Below are positions 1 to 6,436 of a stretch of 7,706 nt of DNA, in pieces. Every line of letters starts with the position of its first letter. Within the stretch, counting starts at the first letter, position 1. This stretch comes from Caldilineae bacterium (GTDB lineage: Bacteria > Chloroflexota > Anaerolineae > J102), in the NCBI GenBank assembly GCA_003694905.1, contig RFJM01000419.1, forward strand, positions 1 to 7,706. The letters are read 5' to 3'. The position numbers were made by a program, and so were the translations under genes. The notes beneath the pieces were generated by a model. The model was given only the letters and a program-made list of their open reading frames with translations. It was not told the origin of the DNA and did no database searches.

Positions 1-1
1 C

Positions 2-601
2 ACCGACGAAGACACCTTCGCCTACAACTGGTCCGGCCGCGAGAACGTCGAAGGCCTCTGGCAGAAAACCATCGGCATCCTCGGCTTTGGCGAGATCGGC
101 ACCGAACTGGCGCGACGCTTGCAAGGATGGGACGTAACCCTCCTGTACCACAAGCGCCGCCGCCTGCCCCCGCACGTCGAACAGGAACTGGGCATTACTT
201 ATGTCGACGAGCCCGCCCTCCTGCAGCGCAGCGACTACCTGGCCATGCTCCTCCCTTACTTCCCGGAGACCGACATGAAGGTCAACGCCGACATGTTCGC
301 GCAGATGAAACAGGGTGCCTACCTCGTCAGCTGTGGCAGTGGCAGCGTTATCAACGAAGCAGACCTCGCCGAGGCCATCCGCTCCGGAAAGCTGGCCGGT
401 GCCGCCCTCGACACCTTCGAGTGGGAACCCATCCGCGCCGACAACCCCCTCCTGCCCTTGGCCAGAGCCGGCTACAACGTCTTGCTGACACCCCACATCG
501 CCGCCGGTGCCACTGCAGCCGCCGCCCAGGAACGCCGCGGTGACTACACCAACATCCTCAACCATATTCGCGGCGAACCCATCCGCTATCGCATCGTTTG
601 A
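2..601 (+). CDS. D-2-hydroxyacid dehydrogenase family protein, C-terminal part (5' end outside window), catalytic Arg missing
   Basis: Partial gene: the frame is open from the left edge and 199 residues are visible. The family reduces 2-keto acids or oxidises D-2-hydroxy acids with NAD(P) in the cytoplasm. The Rossmann motif GILGFGEIG (visible residues 25-33) is intact. The second strand ends in LLYHKRRR (47-54), with no acidic residue and several basic ones, which suggests NADP(H) rather than NAD(H). The Glu of the DTFEWEP segment (about 137-143) and the His of TPHIAAG (163-169) are present. The segment that normally reads like NTARGG reads SCGSGS (110-115), so the catalytic and substrate-carboxylate-binding Arg is Ser (codon at 338-340). 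The gene therefore belongs to the family but may not be a standard 2-hydroxyacid dehydrogenase. It ends 17 bases before the amidohydrolase ATG and is probably cotranscribed with it. The family call is firm; the substrate is unknown. Confidence 0.9.
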   Translation, partial: TDEDTFAYNWSGRENVEGLWQKTIGILGFGEIGTELARRLQGWDVTLLYHKRRRLPPHVEQELGITYVDEPALLQRSDYLAMLLPYFPETDMKVNADMFAQMKQGAYLVSCGSGSVINEADLAEAIRSGKLAGAALDTFEWEPIRADNPLLPLARAGYNVLLTPHIAAGATAAAAQERRGDYTNILNHIRGEPIRYRIV

Positions 602-618
602 GCTCTTTTCAGCCTGTC

Positions 619-1971
619 ATGTCCACCACCCTCATCCAAAACGGAGCCGTCGTCACCCTCAACGATGCCTGGGACCTCTTCAATCCCGGCTATGTTCTCA
701 TCGAAGACGACCGCATCGCCGCCGTCGGGCCGGGCCAGCCGTCCATGGCCTTGCGCAAAGCCGACACCGTCATCGATGCCTCCCTCATGGCCGTTATGCC
801 CGGCATGATCAATGCCCACACCCATCTCTTCCAGAGCTTCATTCGCGGCCTTGCCGACGACAAGCCCCTGCTCGAATGGCTCAAAGCTGCTATCTGGCCT
901 GTCGCCCAGGCCTTGACCGAAGAAGAGGCCTATGTGGCAGCCATGGTAGGACTGGTCGAGAACTTGCGCGGGGGAGCCACCTCTGTCATCGACCACCAAT
1001 ACGTCCACACCGAACCGGGCAACGACGACGGCGTCTGCCGGGCCGCCCAGGAACTGGGCATCCGCTTCATGTTGGCGCGCGGTTGGGCCGACATGGACTA
1101 CCATCCCGCCTTCATGGAGACACCTGACCAGATCATCGCCGAGACCACCCGCTTGCGCCGCACCTGGCACGGTGCCGCAGACGGCCGCATCCGTGTCGAA
1201 TTCGCCCCCCTCATTCCCTGGGGCTGCAGCGACGACACCATGCTCGCCACCCATCGCCTCTCGCAAGAGTGGCATGCCGGCTGTCACATCCATGTCGCCG
1301 AGACGCGCATAGAAGTCGAGATGAACCTCGAACGCCGCGGCAATCGGCACATCGAATGGTTGGACGAACTGGGCATGTTGGGACCAGGCATGCAACTCGT
1401 CCACAGCGTCTGGCTGGACGACAACGAACTGGACCTCATCGCACAACGCGGGGCCGTCGTCGTCCATTGTCCTGTCAGCAACATGTACCTGGCCTCAGGC
1501 GTGGCGCGCGTGCCCGACATGCTCCGCCGAGGCATCACCGTTGCCCTCGCCTCCGACGGCCCCGGCAGCAACAACAGCCAGGACATGATGGAAACCCTCA
1601 AAGTCACGGCCCTCCTGCATAAAGTCGACACCCTCGACGCCATGATCCTGCAACCCGAGGACGTCCTGTGGATGGCATGTCGCGGCGGCGCCGTGGCCTT
1701 CGGCCAGCCCGAACTCATCGGCTCCATCGAGGAGGGCAAGAAGGCCGATCTCGTCCTCGTGGACCTCGACACCCCCCTGGCCATGCCCGTCCATCGCGTG
1801 CCTTCCGCTCTTGTCTACAATGCCGGCGCCCGTGATGTCGACACCGTCTTCGTCGACGGACGCATGCTCATGCAGCACAAGCAGATCCTGGTGGTGGACG
1901 AAAAAGCCTTGCTCGCCCGCGCCCGCGAGGCCTGCGCCCAACTCTTCCGTCGTGCCGGCGTCACCGTCTGA
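619..1971 (+). CDS. COG0402-type metal-dependent amidohydrolase / deaminase (SsnA, ATZ/TRZ, MTA/SAH-deaminase-like)
   Basis: A 450-residue protein, normal length for this family of cytoplasmic hydrolases, which remove amino or related groups from purine, pterin, triazine or adenosine-type rings. An N-terminal beta-sandwich segment (1-60) leads into the TIM barrel. Visible metal and catalytic residues are H67 and H69 (NAHTHLFQSF), H225 with E228 (HVAET), H262 (VHS) and D313 (ASDGPGSNN), so the active site looks complete. The C-terminal strand segment (ADLVLVDLD, about 376-384, onward) closes the composite domain. The ATG at 619 is chosen because homologous sequence begins at MSTTLIQNGAVV; an in-frame TTG at 598 would overlap the previous stop and adds residues without family resemblance. 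No Shine-Dalgarno sequence is seen. The exact substrate (guanine or 8-oxoguanine, methylthioadenosine/SAH, pterin, other) cannot be fixed. Neighbouring XDH-like subunits recall the E. coli ssnA region. Confidence 0.93.
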   Translation: MSTTLIQNGAVVTLNDAWDLFNPGYVLIEDDRIAAVGPGQPSMALRKADTVIDASLMAVMPGMINAHTHLFQSFIRGLADDKPLLEWLKAAIWPVAQALTEEEAYVAAMVGLVENLRGGATSVIDHQYVHTEPGNDDGVCRAAQELGIRFMLARGWADMDYHPAFMETPDQIIAETTRLRRTWHGAADGRIRVEFAPLIPWGCSDDTMLATHRLSQEWHAGCHIHVAETRIEVEMNLERRGNRHIEWLDELGMLGPGMQLVHSVWLDDNELDLIAQRGAVVVHCPVSNMYLASGVARVPDMLRRGITVALASDGPGSNNSQDMMETLKVTALLHKVDTLDAMILQPEDVLWMACRGGAVAFGQPELIGSIEEGKKADLVLVDLDTPLAMPVHRVPSALVYNAGARDVDTVFVDGRMLMQHKQILVVDEKALLARAREACAQLFRRAGVTV

Positions 1972-1991
1972 GCCCATCCCCAAGCCCTTCT

Positions 1992-2744
1992 ATGGACCCT
2001 ACCGGAAAAGTAGCCCTCATCACCGGCGGCGCCGTTCGCGTCGGCAAAGCCATCACCCTGGGCCTGGCCCGCGCCGGCGCCCATGTCGTCATCAACTACC
2101 ACAGCTCGGGCCAAGCTGCCCGCCTCACTGCCCTCCAGGCCGAAACCTACGGCGTGCAGGCCCTCCCCATCCAGGCCGACATCTCCGACCTCGCGCAGGT
2201 CGAGGCCATGGCCACGCGCGTGCGGGACGCCTTCGGCGGCCTCGACATCCTCGTCAACAGTGCCTCCCTCTATCGACAAACCCCCTTTCCCACAGACAAC
2301 CACGACGACTGGCATCGTGTCACCGGCATCGGCATCAACGGCCCCTACTACGTCACCAACGCCCTCGCCCCCCTCATGCTTGCTCGCGGCGCAGGTGCCA
2401 TCGTCAACATCGTCGACCTCTCCGCCATAGAACCCTGGCCCAATTTCATCGGCCACAGCGTCAGCAAGGCCGCCCTCCTGGCCATGACCCGCCAGTGGGC
2501 TCTGGAGCTGGCCCCTACCGTGCGCGTCAACGCCGTCGCCCCCGGCCCCGTCCTCCCTCCGCCCGATTACACCCCCGAACGAATCGCCCGTACGGCCGAC
2601 AAAACCCTCCTCGGCCACTGGGGCACCCCCGAAGACATCGCCGAGGCCGTCCTCTACTTCGTGCGCGCCCGCTACGTCACCGGCGACATCCTCTACGTCG
2701 ACGGCGGCGAGCGCTTTGGCCACCGCAAGCAGGAGCCCGGCTGA
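1992..2744 (+). CDS. SDR family oxidoreductase, pteridine-reductase-like, catalytic Tyr replaced by His
   Basis: A 250-residue classical-length short-chain dehydrogenase. The cofactor loop is TGGAVRVGKAI (11-21), followed by VVINYHSS (32-39), which resembles NADPH-binding pteridine reductases (PTR1/FolM). NSAS (89-92) stands where NNAG is usual, again as in pteridine reductases. In the active site, IVNIVD (137-142) puts Asp at the position of the usual catalytic Ser, exactly as Asp181 does in Leishmania PTR1. Thirteen residues later the expected Tyr is His155 (HSVSK, K159 retained; codon CAC at 2454-2456). The NAVAPGPV and YVDGGERFG segments near the end are typical SDR. The gene starts 20 bases after the amidohydrolase stop, without an evident Shine-Dalgarno sequence. 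The SDR call is certain, pteridine-reductase relationship is probable, and activity and substrate are unknown because of the His substitution. Confidence 0.9.
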   Translation: MDPTGKVALITGGAVRVGKAITLGLARAGAHVVINYHSSGQAARLTALQAETYGVQALPIQADISDLAQVEAMATRVRDAFGGLDILVNSASLYRQTPFPTDNHDDWHRVTGIGINGPYYVTNALAPLMLARGAGAIVNIVDLSAIEPWPNFIGHSVSKAALLAMTRQWALELAPTVRVNAVAPGPVLPPPDYTPERIARTADKTLLGHWGTPEDIAEAVLYFVRARYVTGDILYVDGGERFGHRKQEPG

Positions 2745-2772
2745 TCTCTTCCTCGCATCTTCCGTGCCACCC

Positions 2773-3771
2773 ATGACCCGCCCTATCGTCGCCATCACCA
2801 TCGGCAAGAACCACTACGCCCGCATGTTCAACCACAACGCCTGGGAGGCCCTACGCGCCTTCGCGGACGTCATCCATCACCCAGGCCCCGAACCCGCGAC
2901 CAAAGAGGAGCTCATTGCCCTCCTCCCCCCGGCCGATGCCTGCATCACCAGTTGGGGTGTCGCCCGGCTCGATGCCGATGTCCTGGCCGCGGCCCCGCGC
3001 CTGCGCGCTATGGCCCACATGGGCGGCAGCGTGAAGCGCTTCGTCTCCGATGCCGTGTGGGAACGCGGCATCCACGTCACAAGCGCCGGCATCGTCCTGG
3101 CCAGGGACGTGGCCGAAACCACCCTGGGCCTGATGATCGTCGGCATGAAGCGCGTCTGGCCCCTCGCCCGCCATATCCGCGACGGCGGCTGGCGGGAGTC
3201 CCCGTGGTGGCCCGCCCGAGAACTCGTCCACAAACAGGTGGGCATCATCGGTGCCAGCAACGTCGGCCGCCACGTCATCCATCTCCTCAAGAACTTCGAC
3301 GTCACCATCCTCCTCTACGACCCTTTTGTCAGCGCACAAGAAGCTGAGGAGCTGGGAGTCATCAAACTGGACCTGGACGATCTCCTGCGTCGCGCCGACA
3401 TCGTCTCCCTTCACGCCCCCGCCAAACCCGACACAATCCACATGCTCGACGCCCGGCGCCTGGCCCTGATGAAAGACGACGCCCTCCTGATCAACACCGC
3501 TCGTGGCGCCCTCATCGACGAACAGGCCCTCATCGCCGAACTGCAAAAGGGCCGCTTCTTCGCCTTCCTCGATGTCACCGATCCCGAGCCCCCCGCTGCG
3601 GACAGCCCCCTCCGTCGCCTTGAGAACGTTGTGCTCACCCCTCACAGCGCCGGCTGCATCGAGGATTGCAGCCGCATGGGCGAACTGGCCGTCGAAGAAC
3701 TGCGCCGCTTCTTCGCGGGCGAACCACCCATCTACCGCATCACACCCGACATGTTCGGCCGCATAGGATAA
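2773..3771 (+). CDS. D-2-hydroxyacid dehydrogenase family protein (complete, catalytic triad intact)
   Basis: A 332-residue protein of normal family length, predicted cytoplasmic NAD-dependent 2-hydroxyacid dehydrogenase (phosphoglycerate/glyoxylate reductase-like). The cofactor motif is GIIGASNVG (157-165): the middle Gly of GxGxxG is Ser162, while the outer glycines are kept. The second strand ends in YDPF with Asp183, favouring NAD(H), unlike the basic segment of the partial dehydrogenase at the left edge. Catalytic Arg is R244 (NTARGALID), Glu is E272 (DPEPP) and His is H291 (TPHSAG). The ATG at 2773 is preferred; an in-frame TTG at 2716 lies inside the SDR gene and would add 19 residues without resemblance. 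Its stop is 4 bases before the nucleotidase GTG, so the two are probably translated together. Substrate unknown. Confidence 0.92.
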   Translation: MTRPIVAITIGKNHYARMFNHNAWEALRAFADVIHHPGPEPATKEELIALLPPADACITSWGVARLDADVLAAAPRLRAMAHMGGSVKRFVSDAVWERGIHVTSAGIVLARDVAETTLGLMIVGMKRVWPLARHIRDGGWRESPWWPARELVHKQVGIIGASNVGRHVIHLLKNFDVTILLYDPFVSAQEAEELGVIKLDLDDLLRRADIVSLHAPAKPDTIHMLDARRLALMKDDALLINTARGALIDEQALIAELQKGRFFAFLDVTDPEPPAADSPLRRLENVVLTPHSAGCIEDCSRMGELAVEELRRFFAGEPPIYRITPDMFGRIG

Positions 3772-3775
3772 GCCA

Positions 3776-5575
3776 GTGCCTCATCCCCCACCTCCGGGCG
3801 TCCTGCGTTGCCTGCGCGGGTTGCCCTCTCCCGTCTCTCCCCACACGGACGTCTACTGGCTCTGTGGCAACGCCGGTGCAGCGCCCATCCATCGCATCGA
3901 ATTTGCGCCCAACGTCCATCTGCCCCCGCGCCAGCACTTTTCCGCCGAGCTACCTGCCCGGCTCAAGATCCTCCACTTCAACGACCTGCACGGCCACATC
4001 TGTCGCTTTTCAAGCCATGGCGAGACCCCTATCTTCGCCAGGATGGTCAGCCGCATTCGCACCCTGCGCCGGGAGTGGACCGGTCGGCCTCGGTCCGCCC
4101 TCCTCGTCCTTTCTGCCGGTGACGATCTCGTCGGCTCCGTCTTCGATGAACTCCTGGGCCGAGACGCGGAAAGCTTCCAGGTCCATGCCGGCTACCGGCT
4201 CTATTCTGCAGCGGGCGTCCAGGCTGCCGCCCTCGGCAACCACGACTTCGACATGGGTCCCGACGTCCTGGCCCAGGCCATCCGCCGCGATGCCCAGTTC
4301 CCCATCCTCTCCGCCAACCTGGTGGGCTCCCGCCGTCTGGAAGGACTGGTCCATCCCGCCGCCCTCTTCGTATCCGGTGGCATCCGCATCGGCGTTATCG
4401 GTCTCTCCACCCCCGGCGAGATCGGCGAACTCTGGTTGCAAGAGTTTCGCCTCATCAACCCCGTCCAGGTCGTCCACAACCTCCTGCCGGCGCTCCGCCC
4501 CCTCTGCGACGTCCTTATCATCCTCAGCCATCTCGGCTATAGCCTGGACAGCGGCACCGCCACCGTGCGCTACGCCGGCGACGTGGAACTGGCCCGCAGC
4601 CTCCCTCGCGGCAGCGTCCAACTCATCGTCGGCGGCCACACCCACAGCATCCTCAACGAACAGGGCCTCTCCCCGCAAAACGTCGTCAACGACATCGCCA
4701 TCGTGCAGGCCGGCACCCTGGGCGAATTCCTGGGTGAGGTGGACATCACCCTGCGCGGCACCCCGGCCGTCACCCACGCCCGCCTGAACCGCACCGCCCT
4801 CATGCCTGTAGACGAAGCCTTCGAGCAGGAGCACGTCCTCCCTCTCAAAGAGATGGCCGCACCCCTCCTCGCTGCTCCCCTCGGTCGCACCGAGAATCTG
4901 CCCGACCTTGGCACGGACTGCGTCCGCAACGACCTGGCCGCCGGCGAGTCCGGCATGGCCAACTTCATCGCCGACGCCCTCGTCAACCGCTGCCGTGCCC
5001 GCGGCCATCCCGTCGACCTGGCCTTCGTGGACGCCACCTGCATCCGCACCGGCATCCCCATCGGCGGCACCGTCACCTTCGGCCAGTGGTTCAACGTCAT
5101 GCCCTTTGCCGATACCATCCGCCTGTGTTGGCTCACAGGCCGCCAGCTCCTGGCCCTCCTGCAGGACAACGCCCATCGCATCGACCGGCCGGGCGAGCCC
5201 CACATCGAGCGGGGTTTCCTGCACTTCAGCAGCCAGATACGGTATACTATCGAAACAGGCGCCACCCGAGCCGATGCCCGGGTGCGCGACGTCACCTTCG
5301 AGAACGAACCGCTGGAGCACCATCTCGACCGGCCGCTGCTGGCCGCCTGCACCAGCTTTGTCCGCCAACCCGCCTCCGCCTGGGAACAGCTGGCCGTCCG
5401 CACATACCACCTTCAGCTGTTCGACCTCGGAAAACTCAGCCATCTGGACACCGGCCTCTTCCTTCGCCGCGAATTGGTACAGTACATCCGCGATTGTGGT
5501 GGCGTCACCGCCGCCTGTGGCGCCCGCCGCGACGGACGTCTCGTCGTCCGGCACGACACCCATCCCCCCACCTGA
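3776..5575 (+). CDS. Bifunctional metallophosphatase / 5'-nucleotidase-like protein (UshA/CpdB superfamily), no signal peptide
   Basis: A 599-residue protein with the two-domain layout of the 5'-nucleotidase family, which hydrolyses nucleotides, cyclic nucleotides or UDP-sugars. The calcineurin-like metallophosphatase domain (about 63-330) has HFNDLHGH (D70, H72), AGDD (D116), GNHDFD (N155, H156), SHLG (H252) and GGHTH (H288, H290), which make up the dimetal site. The C-terminal nucleotidase domain (about 375-570) shows ESGMANFIADAL (391-402) and a FGQWFNVMPFADT segment (435-447), where nucleotide-binding aromatics normally lie. The usual NGGG(I)R-like segment reads DATCIRTG (419-426), so specificity may differ. 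The first 60 residues are Pro-rich and lack a signal peptide or membrane helix, although most relatives are exported. Start: GTG at 3776, 4 bases after the previous stop; no in-frame ATG precedes the catalytic domain. A later GTG or TTG start cannot be excluded. Confidence 0.88.
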   Translation: MPHPPPPGVLRCLRGLPSPVSPHTDVYWLCGNAGAAPIHRIEFAPNVHLPPRQHFSAELPARLKILHFNDLHGHICRFSSHGETPIFARMVSRIRTLRREWTGRPRSALLVLSAGDDLVGSVFDELLGRDAESFQVHAGYRLYSAAGVQAAALGNHDFDMGPDVLAQAIRRDAQFPILSANLVGSRRLEGLVHPAALFVSGGIRIGVIGLSTPGEIGELWLQEFRLINPVQVVHNLLPALRPLCDVLIILSHLGYSLDSGTATVRYAGDVELARSLPRGSVQLIVGGHTHSILNEQGLSPQNVVNDIAIVQAGTLGEFLGEVDITLRGTPAVTHARLNRTALMPVDEAFEQEHVLPLKEMAAPLLAAPLGRTENLPDLGTDCVRNDLAAGESGMANFIADALVNRCRARGHPVDLAFVDATCIRTGIPIGGTVTFGQWFNVMPFADTIRLCWLTGRQLLALLQDNAHRIDRPGEPHIERGFLHFSSQIRYTIETGATRADARVRDVTFENEPLEHHLDRPLLAACTSFVRQPASAWEQLAVRTYHLQLFDLGKLSHLDTGLFLRRELVQYIRDCGGVTAACGARRDGRLVVRHDTHPPT

Positions 5576-5593
5576 TTTCTCCACCCCACCGAC

Positions 5594-6373
5594 ATGCCAC
5601 TTCGACGCTTGCATCGCATCTTCCGCCCTGATGGACGCGCCCTCATCCTTGCCTTCGACCATGGGCTCATCGAGGGGCCGGCCCGGGGCATGGAGCAACC
5701 CCAAAACACCCTCGAGCAGATCATCGCCGGCGGCGCCGATGCCATCCTTACCAGCTATGGCACCGCCACCCGCTTCGCCACCACCCTGGCCCCCCTGGGC
5801 CTCATCGTGCGCCTCGACGGCGGCGGTACCAAGTTGGGCACCATGGGACCCGGCTCCCTTTTCTACCGCGTCGAAGACGCCTTGCGCCTGGGCGCAGACG
5901 CCGTGGCCGTCTCCGCCTTCCCCGGCTCGCCCGCCGAGGAAGACACCCTGCGTACCCTGGCTCAGGTGGTGGGGGAGGCACACCGCTGGGGAATGCCGGT
6001 GATGGCCGAGATGGTACCCGGCGGTTTCGACAGCCCCGCGCACTATCGCACGGCCGAAAGCATCGCTATCGCCGCTCGCGTCGCCGCGGAGCTGGGAGCC
6101 GACTGGGTCAAAGTACCCTACGCCGACGGCTTCCTCCATGTGGCAACCACCTGCTACGTTCCGGCCGTCATCCTCGGCGGCGCGCGCAAAGGCGACGAGC
6201 GCCAGATGTTGGAGACCATTCGTAACGCCCTGGATGCCGGCGCCGCAGGTGTCGCCATCGGCCGCAACATCTTTCAGGCCGATAATCCCCGCGGCATGAC
6301 CGCTGCCATCGCCGCCCTTGTTCACGAGAACGCTTCTGTCGAGCATGCATTGGCCCGGCTACGTCCCACCTGA
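5594..6373 (+). CDS. DhnA/LsrF-type class I aldolase family protein
   Basis: A 259-residue TIM-barrel protein of the DhnA/DeoC-FbaB group, which includes archaeal-type fructose-bisphosphate aldolase, ADH synthase and the LsrF thiolase. Signature segments: LAFDHGLIEGP (19-29) with the active-site Asp22; WVKVPY (171-176) with Lys173 as the probable Schiff-base lysine; ILGGARKGDE (193-202) and VAIGRNIFQ (220-228) as the phosphate-binding loops. Length is normal. In the region where the FBP aldolase of Thermoproteus tenax has its catalytic Tyr (WxYPRG-like), this protein reads AEMVPGG (138-144), with no Tyr, so FBP aldolase activity is doubtful and another phosphorylated keto-sugar-like substrate is more likely (inference). 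The ATG at 5594 lies 18 bases after the nucleotidase stop without a Shine-Dalgarno sequence. It closes the C-rich block of genes. Confidence 0.88.
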   Translation: MPLRRLHRIFRPDGRALILAFDHGLIEGPARGMEQPQNTLEQIIAGGADAILTSYGTATRFATTLAPLGLIVRLDGGGTKLGTMGPGSLFYRVEDALRLGADAVAVSAFPGSPAEEDTLRTLAQVVGEAHRWGMPVMAEMVPGGFDSPAHYRTAESIAIAARVAAELGADWVKVPYADGFLHVATTCYVPAVILGGARKGDERQMLETIRNALDAGAAGVAIGRNIFQADNPRGMTAAIAALVHENASVEHALARLRPT

Positions 6374-6436
6374 GCCGGTGTCGAACCGCACGGTCCCTCT
6401 CACGCGCAACTCCCCCCTGTCAAGGAGTAGCTACCC
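6374..6436 (+). other. 63-base gap separating the two gene blocks
   Basis: This is the longest noncoding stretch in the window. It contains two overlapping 4-bp inverted repeats around 6376-6394 (CGGT/ACCG type), too short for a convincing hairpin and with no T-run, so no terminator is called. No sigma-70-like -35/-10 pair is recognisable. Its 3' end holds the ribosome-binding site of the FAD subunit. It coincides with a change in coding-strand composition and in ribosome-binding-site use, so a transcription boundary here is possible but not shown. Confidence 0.5.
6422..6427 (+). promoter_or_regulatory. Strong ribosome-binding site of the FAD-domain subunit
   Basis: AAGGAG lies 9 bases before the ATG at 6437 and fixes that start. 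It is one of only two clear Shine-Dalgarno sequences in the window; the five starts visible upstream have none. Confidence 0.85.

Noticed and set aside
598..618. TTG at 598 as the amidohydrolase start
   Set aside because: It overlaps the previous stop, and the added residues have no family resemblance; the ATG at 619 fits the normal N terminus.
586..1467. Minus-strand open frame opposite the amidohydrolase
   Set aside because: Its composition is that of a shadow frame, and the opposite strand encodes a protein with complete metal-site motifs.
1811..2776. Plus-strand frame spanning the amidohydrolase end and the SDR in another phase
   Set aside because: It is an Arg/Pro/His-rich shadow product without domains, overlapping two real genes.
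5237..5256. TATACT-like -10 sequence in the nucleotidase gene
   Set aside because: It lies inside conserved coding sequence (QIRYTIET), with no matching -35 element and no gene start close downstream.
4010..6346. Very long open frame on the minus strand across the nucleotidase and aldolase genes
   Set aside because: It is the antisense shadow of two well-supported genes with GC-rich third positions; its Gly/Ala/Asp/Val-rich product has no recognisable domain.
6374..6400. Possible hairpin terminator after the aldolase gene
   Set aside because: The inverted repeats are only 4 bp long, overlap each other and have no following T-run.
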